From assembly GCA_944324305.1 (NCBI GenBank), contig CALUVV010000005.1, forward strand, positions 1-64,000: a DNA stretch of 64,000 nt, written 5' to 3'. The position numbers were made by a program, and so were the translations under genes. Origin of the DNA: Candidatus Gastranaerophilales bacterium. GTDB taxonomy: Bacteria; Cyanobacteriota; Vampirovibrionia; Gastranaerophilales; Gastranaerophilaceae. The notes under the pieces were generated by a model. The model was given only the letters and a program-made list of their open reading frames with translations. It was not told the origin of the DNA and did not search any database. Shown piece after piece: positions 1 through 9,387 of the stretch (positions are counted from its first letter, which is position 1; the number at the start of each line of letters is the position of its first letter).

Positions 1-216
1 TTCTTCTTTCTTTACGCCTTCGGCACCTTCCTCTTTTTTAGGTGTCTCTGCGTTTTCTTCTTTCTTTACGCCTTCGGCACCTTCCTCTTTTTTAGGTGTC
101 TCTGCGTTTTCTTCTTTCTTTACGCCTTCGGTACCTTCTTCTTTTTTAGGTGTCTCTGCGTTTTCTTCTTTCTTTACACCTTCGGTACCTTCTTCTTTTT
201 TAGGTGTCTCTGTATT
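1..216 (-). repeat. 54-bp tandem repeat (18 aa), at least four units
   Basis: The motif tttacgcc/tttacacc recurs at 11, 65, 119 and 173, an exact 54-bp period. In the coding frame each unit reads approximately GVKKEENAETPKKEEGTE. The two left units are almost identical in DNA and the right ones carry silent or Ala/Thr changes, so the array seems to grow toward the left edge. It continues out of the window. Confidence 0.9.
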
Positions 217-693
217 TTCTTTGTTTTTAGGGGCTTCAGCACCTTCATTTTTAGCGGTTTCGGTAGTATTGCCTTTTTTAGGTTCAGGTGTTTCTGTCTT
301 CGGTTTTACATCAACATCTTCGGCTTTTTTACCTCGAATCTTGTTCCAAAGTTTTTCACCGCTTTCACCAATGCTTACAAAGAAGTTTTTAACATTACCC
401 ATAAATCCGAGTTCTTTTCCTTCTTCAGCAACAGCTTTTGTTAAAGCTTTTTTACCGACAGCGATACTCAGACCGACATATGCTGCTGCCAGTAAGCCGA
501 CTACAGTACCGATTATTGCAGGTGCTTTACTTTTTTTCTTTTCTTCGGCAGCACCTTCTTTTTCAAAAGAATCTGCGGGAGCTTCAGCTTTAGGAGCCTG
601 AGTTGTATATTTACCCGGTGAATTTATTAAGTCCTGAGCATTTACAGGAGCGGCATCACCGCGGAAATTTACATTGGAAACAGAACTTATCAT
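1..693 (-). CDS. Tagged membrane-anchored repeat protein (partial, 3' end outside window)
   Basis: The reading frame is open from an ATG at 693 (good ribosome site AAGGAGG just upstream) to the left edge, giving 231 codons with no stop. The N-terminus MISSVSNVNFRG carries the VNFRG form of the [IV]xFxG tag seen on several proteins here. A hydrophobic segment follows at about residues 55-76 (APAIIGTVVGLLAAAYVGLS), then a charged region rich in Lys, Glu, Pro and Thr that ends in at least four 18-residue tandem repeats. The likely topology is a short cytoplasmic N-terminus, one membrane helix and a long disordered tail. I do not recognise a functional family. The repeated tail may vary in length between strains. 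Confidence 0.8.
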   Translation of the reverse strand, partial: MISSVSNVNFRGDAAPVNAQDLINSPGKYTTQAPKAEAPADSFEKEGAAEEKKKSKAPAIIGTVVGLLAAAYVGLSIAVGKKALTKAVAEEGKELGFMGNVKNFFVSIGESGEKLWNKIRGKKAEDVDVKPKTETPEPKKGNTTETAKNEGAEAPKNKENTETPKKEEGTEGVKKEENAETPKKEEGTEGVKKEENAETPKKEEGAEGVKKEENAETPKKEEGAEGVKKEE

Positions 694-874
694 GGAAAAA
701 CCTCCTTTTATCTACACATATCTATTATTTCAATTTCACACCAATATAAAACGACTGATAAACTAATTTTGACGAAAAAAATAAACTTTTTCAACAATTG
801 TTACAAAAGTTTACATGAAAATTGGAATATTTTTTTTATGAGTGTCATCTTATTGAGTATAAGAGGAGAATAGT

Positions 875-3800
875 ATGGTTACAGAACAAGAAACATTAAT
901 TTACATTGAGGATCAGGATAAATTAGATGCCAGTGCGGCTGCTAATGCTTTCGCACACAAAGATACCAAAAACAGAGCTTATATTAACACGCTGGGAGCA
1001 GAACTGGCTCTTAAATATTTAGCGTCTGAAAATATTGATGTTTCCAATACTTATAATATTCATTCAATCAAAAAAATTCTGGAAGAAATGGATATTTCAG
1101 ATATCATGCTTCCGAATATTCATATTGATGTCAGAGTTGTTTTTGACGAGAACATCATTTTTATTCCGAAATCACACTTTGAATACAGCCTTGTTCCTGA
1201 TATTTACCTTGTTTTTAACCTTGCTGAAGATTTTACCCATGTTAAATTCCTCGGATTTTTTGAACCTAAACTTATAAACAAAAATAACGAAAACTCTCAA
1301 TATTATTTTATTGAAAAAGAAAAGCTCAGTTCTGCGGCAGACTTAAAAAAATATATTGAAGCATTTAACGGAAATACAAAAGAAACTCTTTCACAGGAAG
1401 ATTTAGAAAATTCCGAAAGAATTATAATTGCGATGGCTGATAATGATATTTCGGATGAGGATAAAAAATATTTAATTAAACAATTAACAAAAAGTGCAGA
1501 ACTCAGAGATAAGTTTATTGAATATGAAAACTTTGAAAATCTTTCATACAAAGCAATGACTTCTCCTGATATATCAAGAAGAGAACCCGTTAATGAAGTA
1601 ACTGATTTATCACTTCTTGACGAACTTGACAACACAAATAATGTTGAAGTTCCGAAGGAACAGACAGAAGAACCCGTAACCGATTTTTCGGAATTAACAC
1701 TCGAACCTCTAAGTGATATTGAAAATATGTCATTTGAAGAACCTGTTCAGGAAACGCAAAACGAAACACCAGGCACAACAGACGCAGATTTTATCGAAAC
1801 CTTTAGCGATGGGGCTGCTGCAGCTGCGGCGGGTGAAGTTTTTGATACTCTTGAAACGGCAGAAACAGTTTTAAATACAGTTGATACAACACTTGACATT
1901 GTTGATTCGGAACTTGAAATTTCAAAAGATTTAGTCAGCGAAGATGTAACCGCTCCCGAACCGATTTCTCTTGATGATGTTGATACGTCAGAGCTTGATA
2001 ATATTAAGCTCCCGGATGAAAAAATTGAAGAGGAGACGATTTCTCTCGGCAGCGTCGATTTGCCGGAAGAAACGGAAAATACTGATTTTATAGAACAAAT
2101 TGACAACAAGATTTCTTTTGATGATATCCAAACAGAAAGCCTTCCTGATGAGCCTATGCCGTTTAATATCGAAGAAGAAACAATATCCTTAAACGATATT
2201 GATATTTCAAATATCGTCGAGGAAGAAACAATTAACCAAAATTTTGAAGCAGAAACATTATCTTTTGATGATGTTGATACTTCAACGCTTTCAAACTCAG
2301 TTGAAATGGACGAAAATCTAACAGATAATACAATATCTTTTGACGATGTTAAACTCGATGATGAAAATGAAACTCCGCCTGTTCAAAATTTAAATGACAA
2401 TATAGAAACGGAAACTTTGTCTTTTGATAATGTTGAAGAAGCTCAAACAGATACGGAAATTGATGATTTTATGGATGATTCAATGTCATTGGATGATACC
2501 GCAATTGAAACGTTTGACGAATTTTCGGAAATACCTGAAATTTCCGATGAAGCTGTAACGGCAGAAGCATTAGAAGAAGAGAGTTTCGATACTATTGCAC
2601 AAGATACGGTTTTAGAAGCCGAACCTGCTGCGGAAGCATTGCCTGAGCCTGAGATAGTGGAGACTGCCGAAGAAGAAAGTCCTAAAAATGAAGGTTTTGG
2701 CAAAAATCTTCTTGAGAATTTGTCGGAAGAAAATATTGACGATATATCAATTGAAGATCTTGGAATTGATGAAAATATTGCTCAAAATGCCGAAGATATT
2801 TCATCTACAGACCTGTTGTCACAAATAGATGATATCCTTAATTCATCATCCGCACCTGAAACACCTGTTCAGGAAGTCCCCGCGGATGAAGTTTCGCAGA
2901 CACAATCAGAAGCAGATACACTTGACGATATCCCCGATATTGCAGATCTTGCATCGGTTGATGATATTTTATCGGCTGACACCATAAACAGCAATGAAAC
3001 AGAAAGTATTATTCCCGAAACACCTCAGATTAATGAAGTTCAGGAAGATATGCCCGAAACAGGCATTGATGAATTACTGAATTTTGATAACGGGTTTGTT
3101 TCCGAAGCGGAAGAAAATGCCCTGCCGGCTGATGAAGATAATATAGGTGTTCTATTTAATGACACTGATCCTGTTTCGGACGCGGAACTCGATTCAATCG
3201 AAGAAGAACATTTTTCCGAACCTGATATGCCTCAACAACAGGTGCCCGGAGCAGCTTTGTTTAACAAAAAACCTCAGCCTGATAAAAAGGTAATAATAGT
3301 TGCAGCAGCACTCGTAACAGTTCTGGCTGCCGCATCAGCGTTTGCAATATTTAAACCGAAAACAGATAATTCCGCGGATATAGAACCGTTAACACCTTCT
3401 CCCGCAGGGACAGCCGAAGCTGTTAATAATGAAAGCACTCCCGCTTTACCTGCGGAAACAACAGATAATGTTCTGGCAACAAATGCGCCTGATATAAGTA
3501 AATCAGCCGCTAAAGAAGTTCAGAAAGCACAACCTGCTAAAGAATTAAAAAGTACGCCGGTAAAACCAAAACAAACATCATCAGAATCGTATCTGTCCGT
3601 AAACAGATTAGTCTGGGATGTTCCGGGCACTCTTTCTTACAGTGATAAAATGCAAAATTATTTAAGAACTGCCGGAAAAAGTATAAAATTATCTTTATCT
3701 GCAGATTTACTGCTTGCAACAGAATATGCTTACACAAATCAGGTCAGGGTAAACCTGAAATTAAGTAAAGACGGCAATGTTCAGGATGCAAAAATTGCTT

Positions 3801-3931
3801 CAAGCAGCGGCTCGACACAAATTGATAACATTGTGTTACAATCTGTTAAAGATACTTTAAACGTCGTAAAACCGCCCAGCAGCGAGATTAAGACCCCTGA
3901 TTTCAATTTGAGTCTTATCATATACTTTTAA
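875..3931 (+). CDS. DUF1822-like / acidic repeat / TM / TonB_C protein
   Basis: This 1018-aa protein begins after a strong AGAGGAG site. Residues about 1-230 resemble the cyanobacterial DUF1822 family (family call is by recognition, moderate). Residues about 240-800 are very acidic and contain a degenerate repeat of the form E-[TE]-[IL]-S-[FL]-[DN]-[DN]-[VI]-[DK], at least six times. A single membrane helix lies near 805-826 (VIIVAAALVTVLAAASAFAIF). The C-terminus, about 919-1018, fits a TonB C-terminal fold (VRVNLKLSKDGNVQDAKI, SSSGSTQIDN, PPSSE). The topology would be a large cytoplasmic part and a periplasmic TonB_C domain. It is followed 37 bp later by a sigma factor, so a membrane sensor or anti-sigma role is an inference worth testing. 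Confidence 0.75.
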   Translation: MVTEQETLIYIEDQDKLDASAAANAFAHKDTKNRAYINTLGAELALKYLASENIDVSNTYNIHSIKKILEEMDISDIMLPNIHIDVRVVFDENIIFIPKSHFEYSLVPDIYLVFNLAEDFTHVKFLGFFEPKLINKNNENSQYYFIEKEKLSSAADLKKYIEAFNGNTKETLSQEDLENSERIIIAMADNDISDEDKKYLIKQLTKSAELRDKFIEYENFENLSYKAMTSPDISRREPVNEVTDLSLLDELDNTNNVEVPKEQTEEPVTDFSELTLEPLSDIENMSFEEPVQETQNETPGTTDADFIETFSDGAAAAAAGEVFDTLETAETVLNTVDTTLDIVDSELEISKDLVSEDVTAPEPISLDDVDTSELDNIKLPDEKIEEETISLGSVDLPEETENTDFIEQIDNKISFDDIQTESLPDEPMPFNIEEETISLNDIDISNIVEEETINQNFEAETLSFDDVDTSTLSNSVEMDENLTDNTISFDDVKLDDENETPPVQNLNDNIETETLSFDNVEEAQTDTEIDDFMDDSMSLDDTAIETFDEFSEIPEISDEAVTAEALEEESFDTIAQDTVLEAEPAAEALPEPEIVETAEEESPKNEGFGKNLLENLSEENIDDISIEDLGIDENIAQNAEDISSTDLLSQIDDILNSSSAPETPVQEVPADEVSQTQSEADTLDDIPDIADLASVDDILSADTINSNETESIIPETPQINEVQEDMPETGIDELLNFDNGFVSEAEENALPADEDNIGVLFNDTDPVSDAELDSIEEEHFSEPDMPQQQVPGAALFNKKPQPDKKVIIVAAALVTVLAAASAFAIFKPKTDNSADIEPLTPSPAGTAEAVNNESTPALPAETTDNVLATNAPDISKSAAKEVQKAQPAKELKSTPVKPKQTSSESYLSVNRLVWDVPGTLSYSDKMQNYLRTAGKSIKLSLSADLLLATEYAYTNQVRVNLKLSKDGNVQDAKIASSSGSTQIDNIVLQSVKDTLNVVKPPSSEIKTPDFNLSLIIYF

Positions 3932-3968
3932 TTATGCTATAATGTGGTAAGTACAAGGAAACCTTAAC

Positions 3969-4538
3969 GTGGAATTAGCTCAAGATAAAATAGATTTAAT
4001 AGAAAAAATCATAAAAAACGACAGGAAATTCGTAAATAACGAAGATTTGTACGATGACTTTTTCAACGAAACCTGTAAACGTTCTTTTCTTATCGTTAAA
4101 ACAGTAAGTTCGGATGCGACTTTGGAAGCATATTTGAAAAAAATTGCAACAACTTCTATTCTTAACGTCTTAAAAAGCGAAGGAAGATTGAGAAGAACAA
4201 GAAGCGGTTATATGTCAACTAAAGAGGTTCCTATTGAATCCGCGGTTCAGTCAAGTCTTCCCGATTATTCGAAAATCGAAGTTACTTATGAACCCGTTGA
4301 TATTCAGGATACTCCCGAGGATCTTGCAATAAAAAAAGAAATTCTGCAAAAAATTGTCGATACGGTTTACGAAATTGACGAAAGCACTCCTGATAAGAAT
4401 TATTTGAAGCTTTATGATTTAAGATATGAAAAAGGTATGACACAAAAAGAAATTGCCGAAGAATTAAATTTATCTCAATCCGAAGTTTCTAAAAGATTGT
4501 TTAAGCTTATGGAAAAAGTAAAACAAGCATTCAATTAG
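3969..4538 (+). CDS. Sigma-70 family RNA polymerase sigma factor (small, group 3/ECF-like)
   Basis: The 189-aa product ends in a typical region 4 helix-turn-helix (MTQKEIAEELNLSQSEVSKR), and the N-terminal part has a region 2-like stretch with an SILNVLKSEGRLRR basic segment. It starts at GTG, 9 nt after AAGGAA. It lies between the DUF1822/TonB_C membrane protein and a zinc-ribbon ATPase with short gaps (37 and 12 bp), so the three are probably one transcript. Cyanobacteria often place sigma-like genes next to DUF1822 genes (general knowledge). Direction to a specific regulon cannot be read from the sequence. Confidence 0.85.
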   Translation: MELAQDKIDLIEKIIKNDRKFVNNEDLYDDFFNETCKRSFLIVKTVSSDATLEAYLKKIATTSILNVLKSEGRLRRTRSGYMSTKEVPIESAVQSSLPDYSKIEVTYEPVDIQDTPEDLAIKKEILQKIVDTVYEIDESTPDKNYLKLYDLRYEKGMTQKEIAEELNLSQSEVSKRLFKLMEKVKQAFN

Positions 4539-4550
4539 GATTTTTAAATA

Positions 4551-7514
4551 ATGAAATGTCCGATTTGCAAAAAAACAATTCCTGACAATGCGCTTAAATG
4601 CCCTTATTGTAAGGCTCGTACAGGATTAATCTGTAAAAATTGCGGCACTGTAAATTCTATATTTGACTTTACCTGCAAAAAATGCGGCAAAGAAATATTA
4701 AAAGCGTGTCCGAACTGTAACGGCGTAAATTTTCCTAATGCCGAAAAATGCCGAAAATGCGGTTATTTATTCCCAACAAGCAAACCTGAGGAAGAAGACG
4801 GGCAAATAAAACTTGAATATCCCGCAAATCTTGTTTCACAACAAAGTGCAAAAAATATTCTTATTAAAGGCCTGCTTTCTAATGATAAAAAAATTTTTTC
4901 ACTAAGCGGAGAAAAAGGCATTGGAAAAAGTCTTGTGTTAAAAGCAATTATGCATGATTTAAAGCACAGAAATTTTTCATGGCTATACGGTAAATGCACT
5001 CCGATTACACAGCTGACTTCCGGAGGTCTTATTCAGGATATTTTGCTGAATATATTTAATCTGCCGAATTTCTGCTTAAATAATCTCCAGTTTAAAAAAG
5101 ATGCTTCAAAATATTTTAAAAATGAGTTTCCGCATCTCAACAGCAATGAAATTTTTGACCTTATTAACTTTCTTTATCCGCATCAGGAAGGAACGTTTGA
5201 AGAAATTGCAGCGGCAAAAAACAGAACTTTTGATTTTCTGAATAAAATTTTTGACACAATAACTCTTAACAATAAATTTGTTATAGTAATTGATAACTTT
5301 GACTTCATTGACGGTTTTTCTTATGAATTTATCAGCCGCTACATAAAAAAAGAAAATGTATGGGGAAATTTAAAATTTCTGCTTATATACAATGAGCCTA
5401 AACCTGCTAAAGGATATTTTTATTTTCCGTCAAATAAAGATGAAAATATTTATCTTGATGTCGGCATTGCTCCTCTGGAATTTAAACAGATTAATACTCT
5501 GGTTGAGCAAAAAAACAATAAAATACAAGGCTTACCGCAGTTAAGCAAATCCGAATTACTTGAAATATATAAAATAAGCCGCGGAAATCCGTCATTTATA
5601 AATCACGCACTTGATTTATGTTTTGACTGCCAGTTGAGCGGACAACAATTTGAACTTGCAACGACTTTCACAGGAGTACTTGAATATAGGCTTGCACTGC
5701 TTTCACATATTAATCCGATAGCTTACGACATTTTGCTGGGTTCTGCAATTATAGGCGATAAGATTAATATAAACCTTATTAAAGAAATTTTTGAAACAGA
5801 TGATAAAACTTTCAGAGATGTAATGATATATTTGAAAAAAATGGATTACATCACACCCGTAAATGAGCTTTATTGCGAATTCAGCTCGCTGACATTATGG
5901 GAAACAATTATAAAGACAGCCAAAAACGATATTAATTATTCAAAAATTAACAAAAAAATCTTTAATCATCTGAACGGCTTTACCCTCAATTCACACGCAA
6001 TTCTCGGGATTATTGCGCAAAATCTCAAACAGCCCGAACTTGCGCTTGATATTTGGACTAAGAATACAAGATTTGCGGCTTATGCAGGAGATTTGAACCT
6101 TTACGCAATCTCACAGAAACAATCTTTAGCACTTATAAACGAGTTTGATGAAAGTCAAACTTTAAAAATTCGTTATAATATTTCCGAACGGCTCGGAAAA
6201 CTTCTTGCAAACTCAAATCCTTCTGAAGCTATAGAATATCTGCCCGATGCAATTTCAAATGCACAGGCTGTAGGTGACAGCCCGAAAGAAATTGAACTTC
6301 TTGCATATCTTGCATCCTGCTGCAGAAAGACTGGTAATTATTTCGGTGAAGTTGAATGTGTAGATTCCGTGCTTAAAAAAGTTAAGCCCGAAGATGTCGT
6401 TGAAATTGCACTTCTCAAGACAACAAAACTTAACGCGCTTTTAAACATCGGAAATTGCGGACAAATTATAAATATGATTGACACTGAAATTATGCCTGTT
6501 CTGGACCAGTATTTCAGTAAAAAACAAAATGCCGCCGACCCGCAGTTAGGGTTTATGTATGAAACATGGCTTAAAACATATCTTGTACTTGCAAATGCTC
6601 TTGTAATGCAGGGAAATGACAGGTCTTTCGAAATATTGACAATTCTTTTTGATATCATTGACAGAAATCAAATTCAGGATGAATTGTTTATTTGCAAGTG
6701 TAAATTGACACTGGCCTTTGCAAACACAGTTAAAGGTAATTTCAAAGCTTCCGAACAGATGCTTGAAGAAGTTCTCAGATCATACCGCGAAAACGTAATG
6801 GATAATGAAACAATTTTAAGATGGAATTTCATTAACATTATAAATAACTTTTTCAGAAAACGTTATGACGGTGTTCAGGAAGATTTATTCCAGGTAGTAA
6901 CCTTTGCAAACAATAACGGTGATAACTTTACCAAGAATATTTTAAAAACTCTGCTCGGAAAAGTATTTAAAGATAATAATAATTCAAAGCAGGCAATGGA
7001 AATTTATAATGACCAGATTGCATATTTTGCTAAGGAGAAAATGGCTCTGGGAGCACTGTTAACCTGGTTTTTAATTGCGGATGCGACATTAATCACCGAA
7101 GGTCCTCAAAATGCAAGAGAAATCGCCGAACAGGCACTTGAGGTTGCTCAAAATCCGAAAATAGATAATTACTTCTTTGTAATTCTCCTAAAAATGGTTA
7201 TAGCTAAATGCTGCATAACCGTTTCGGACTTTGAAACCGCCAAATCCCATCTCGAAAGCGCAATATTAATCGCAAGAAAATTTAATATTAAAGACCTTCT
7301 ATCAAGATTATATATACTTTACGGCAAATATTTTCAGGAATTGGGTCTTATAAAGTCATCCCGCCAGCAGGAATACCTCAAAGGTGCCGAAAAAATGTAT
7401 AAGCAGGCAGAAGAATTGATTGCAAAAACAAAAAATGCTTATGTAAATTCCGATCTTAAAAAGGCTCAGAATGTTTTATCATCCTTCTGCAAGCTTAATA
7501 ATATAGAAATTTAA
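4551..7514 (+). CDS. Zinc-ribbon STAND-like ATPase with TPR-like C-terminus
   Basis: The 987-aa protein begins with two or three zinc ribbons (eight or more CxxC pairs in residues 3-75). A P-loop (GEKGIGKS) follows near residue 120, and a Walker B-type strand (FVIVIDNFDF) near 243. The remaining part, from about 480, is all-helical with TPR-like repeats. This order (sensor ribbon, NTPase, helical repeat scaffold) is that of STAND/predictor-ATPase signalling proteins. It is the last gene of the sigma factor unit. Its stop overlaps by 4 bp the convergent prepilin gene. Substrate or ligand is unknown. Confidence 0.8.
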   Translation: MKCPICKKTIPDNALKCPYCKARTGLICKNCGTVNSIFDFTCKKCGKEILKACPNCNGVNFPNAEKCRKCGYLFPTSKPEEEDGQIKLEYPANLVSQQSAKNILIKGLLSNDKKIFSLSGEKGIGKSLVLKAIMHDLKHRNFSWLYGKCTPITQLTSGGLIQDILLNIFNLPNFCLNNLQFKKDASKYFKNEFPHLNSNEIFDLINFLYPHQEGTFEEIAAAKNRTFDFLNKIFDTITLNNKFVIVIDNFDFIDGFSYEFISRYIKKENVWGNLKFLLIYNEPKPAKGYFYFPSNKDENIYLDVGIAPLEFKQINTLVEQKNNKIQGLPQLSKSELLEIYKISRGNPSFINHALDLCFDCQLSGQQFELATTFTGVLEYRLALLSHINPIAYDILLGSAIIGDKININLIKEIFETDDKTFRDVMIYLKKMDYITPVNELYCEFSSLTLWETIIKTAKNDINYSKINKKIFNHLNGFTLNSHAILGIIAQNLKQPELALDIWTKNTRFAAYAGDLNLYAISQKQSLALINEFDESQTLKIRYNISERLGKLLANSNPSEAIEYLPDAISNAQAVGDSPKEIELLAYLASCCRKTGNYFGEVECVDSVLKKVKPEDVVEIALLKTTKLNALLNIGNCGQIINMIDTEIMPVLDQYFSKKQNAADPQLGFMYETWLKTYLVLANALVMQGNDRSFEILTILFDIIDRNQIQDELFICKCKLTLAFANTVKGNFKASEQMLEEVLRSYRENVMDNETILRWNFINIINNFFRKRYDGVQEDLFQVVTFANNNGDNFTKNILKTLLGKVFKDNNNSKQAMEIYNDQIAYFAKEKMALGALLTWFLIADATLITEGPQNAREIAEQALEVAQNPKIDNYFFVILLKMVIAKCCITVSDFETAKSHLESAILIARKFNIKDLLSRLYILYGKYFQELGLIKSSRQQEYLKGAEKMYKQAEELIAKTKNAYVNSDLKKAQNVLSSFCKLNNIEI

Positions 7515-8274
7515 TAATTCATTTCCCAGCCGTCATTCAATATTTTGCCGAAACAGCCTCTAAAACGCGTACTGGATTTACACATAGAATTATATAGTCT
7601 TTCACGGGTTTCACGTGCATTGGCCGGCAAGGTGCATTCTTTCTTGATATTACAATCAGGCACAACCTCTTCTTCATCTATAGTACCGTTTTCGAAATAC
7701 GCCCAAAAGAACACATCTCTTCCGCCGATATTTGGTCCTTTCATACCATTGGTATCGACAAGAATATGGCTCCATTTAACATTATTGGAAGAATGCCCTG
7801 ACAAGGCCTCTATACACACGGAAGCACCGCTTCCGAGAACAGCACAATTAACATTGCCCCACCAATTTTTAACATTTTCTATACCGCCGCTTGAAACAGA
7901 AGCCCCGTTTAAATTTCTGTACTCACTATTTGGAATGCAGGGTGGTTCCAATTTGTCACACACGGTAACCGTCTTAAAATAAGTCTTTAAAAAATTATTT
8001 ACTTCCGTTTGGGATGTGAGTCCCGCCTCAGACAACGATACTGCATTTTTATCGGTTCTAAACTGTAAAAAAGCCTGTTGAAGTTCATTGTAAACCTTAT
8101 GAAGCTGAGTTACATAAGTCTTTTTCTGGTGATTTTGAATTAATGATGGTACAGTCATTGCGGAAACTACACCTATGATACCCAAAGTCACCAATACTTC
8201 AGCAAGAGTAAAAGCCTTGCAGGAGCCTAAAGTATGCCCCCCCCCCGAGTTACATTTCGTAATATTGTGTTCAT
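7511..8274 (-). CDS. Type IV prepilin-like protein, phase-variable (frame OFF as assembled)
   Basis: The body has the class III-type prepilin leader (KAFTLAEVLVTLGIIGVVSAM), a coiled N-helix (NHQKKTYVTQLHKVYNELQQAF), a loop DTNGMKGPNIGGRDVF that looks like a Ca-binding pseudopilin site, and ends GCFGKILNDGWEMNY. The only start with a good ribosome site (AAAGGAG, 6 nt away) is the ATG at 8274, but a run of ten G lies between it and the leader; with G10 the ATG frame stops at TAG 15 codons on. Eleven or eight G would give one continuous ORF. Without the ATG only a TTG inside the leader (8194) could start, which would lose the signal. Substrate of PilD and pilus or secretion pseudopilus is expected. 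Confidence 0.8.
8237..8246 (-). repeat. G10 homopolymer in prepilin leader
   Basis: Ten consecutive C on the plus strand, i.e. ten G in the coding sense, directly after codons for NVTR. One added G restores the frame from ATG 8274 to the FTLAEV leader. Slipped-strand mispairing is the established mechanism for such tracts. Confidence 0.95.
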
Positions 8275-8334
8275 TCCTTGCTCCTTTCTTTTATATAAAA
8301 ATTATAACATTCTTTTTAAGAATTTTCAATAAAA

Positions 8335-8363
8335 AAAAGACCCCTATATATCAGAGGTCTTTT
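8335..8363 (-). terminator. Rho-independent terminator after GGGtGRT gene
   Basis: AAAAGACC and GGTCTTTT arms with a 13-nt loop, 20 bp past the stop of the GGGtGRT gene; the stem is followed by a T-run on the minus strand. Confidence 0.8.
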
Positions 8364-8382
8364 TTAGGTAAGTTTTAATAGA

Positions 8383-9387
8383 CTATTTGCGAAGAGCACC
8401 GTCAACTGCAACTGCAACAGCTACTGTTGCACCTACCATCGGGTTGTTGCCCATACCAATGATACCCATCATTTCAACGTGAGCAGGAACTGATGAAGAA
8501 CCTGCAAACTGAGCATCACCGTGCATTCTTCCCATAGTATCGGTCATACCGTAAGAAGCTGGACCTGCAGCAACGTTATCAGGGTGTAATGTTCTGCCTG
8601 TACCGCCGCCTGATGCTACAGAGAAATATTTTCTGTCATTTTCATAGCACCATTTTTTGTAAGTACCTGCAACAGGGTGTTGGAAACGTGTCGGGTTAGT
8701 TGAGTTACCTGTAATTGATACGTCAACACCTTCGTGTATCATAATTGCAACACCTTCTGATACATCATCAGCACCGTAGCATTTTACTTTTGCTCTTTCA
8801 CCATCTGAGAATGGCTGTTCTTTAACGATTTTTAATTCGCCTGTTTTGTAATCATATTTGGTTTCAACAGAAGTAAATCCGTTAATTCTTGAGATTACAT
8901 AAGCTGCATCTTTACCCAAACCGTTTAAGATAACTCTTAAAGGATTTTTTCTGACTTTGTTAGCGTTTCTTGCAATACCGATAGCACCTTCAGCTGCGGC
9001 AAAAGATTCATGGCCTGCTAAGAAACAGAAACATTGAGTTTCTTCTCTTAAAAGCATAGCAGCAAGATTGCCGTGTCCTAAACCTACTTTTCTTGTGTCA
9101 CCTACAGAACCGGGAACACAAAATGCTTGTAAGCCTTCACCGATTAAGCTTGCGGCTTCTGCGGCATCTTTAGCACCTTTTTTAACAGCAATAGCTGCAC
9201 CTAATGTATAAGCCCAAACAGCGTTTTCAAACGCGATAGGCTGAATACCTTTAACGATAGCATCAACGTCAATACCGTTTGATAAACAAAGTTCGCGGGC
9301 TTCTTCTAAAGATTTGAAGCCGTATTCCGGAAGAACTTTATTTAATTTTGCCTGACGTCTGTCTTGTCCTTCAAATTTTACTGTCAT
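8383..9387 (-). CDS. GGGtGRT family protein
   Basis: The 334-aa sequence contains the name-giving motif ASGGGTGRTLHPDNVAAGPAS and ends with conserved Gly-rich VGATVAVAVAVDGALRK. The GGGtGRT family is typically encoded next to a NifU/IscU-like scaffold, as here (128 bp upstream on the same strand), and is thought to act in iron-sulfur cluster or related metal metabolism in anaerobes; the biochemical role is not established. Ribosome site AGAGGAAAA lies just before the ATG. The pair is closed by a terminator at 8335-8363. Confidence 0.9.
   Translation of the reverse strand: MTVKFEGQDRRQAKLNKVLPEYGFKSLEEARELCLSNGIDVDAIVKGIQPIAFENAVWAYTLGAAIAVKKGAKDAAEAASLIGEGLQAFCVPGSVGDTRKVGLGHGNLAAMLLREETQCFCFLAGHESFAAAEGAIGIARNANKVRKNPLRVILNGLGKDAAYVISRINGFTSVETKYDYKTGELKIVKEQPFSDGERAKVKCYGADDVSEGVAIMIHEGVDVSITGNSTNPTRFQHPVAGTYKKWCYENDRKYFSVASGGGTGRTLHPDNVAAGPASYGMTDTMGRMHGDAQFAGSSSVPAHVEMMGIIGMGNNPMVGATVAVAVAVDGALRK

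Noticed and set aside
221-601. 126-aa frame on the plus strand
   Set aside because: It is antisense to the tagged repeat protein, which has an ATG, ribosome site and meaningful repeats; the plus frame is Ser/Phe-rich shadow.
1747-2703. Ser/Val-rich minus-strand frames
   Set aside because: Shadows of the acidic repeat region of the 1018-aa protein.
8237-8246. G10 tracts as pure assembly error
   Set aside because: Length may be imprecise in reads, but four tracts with conserved surroundings and frame logic are not explained by error alone; kept as a finding with a read-level check.
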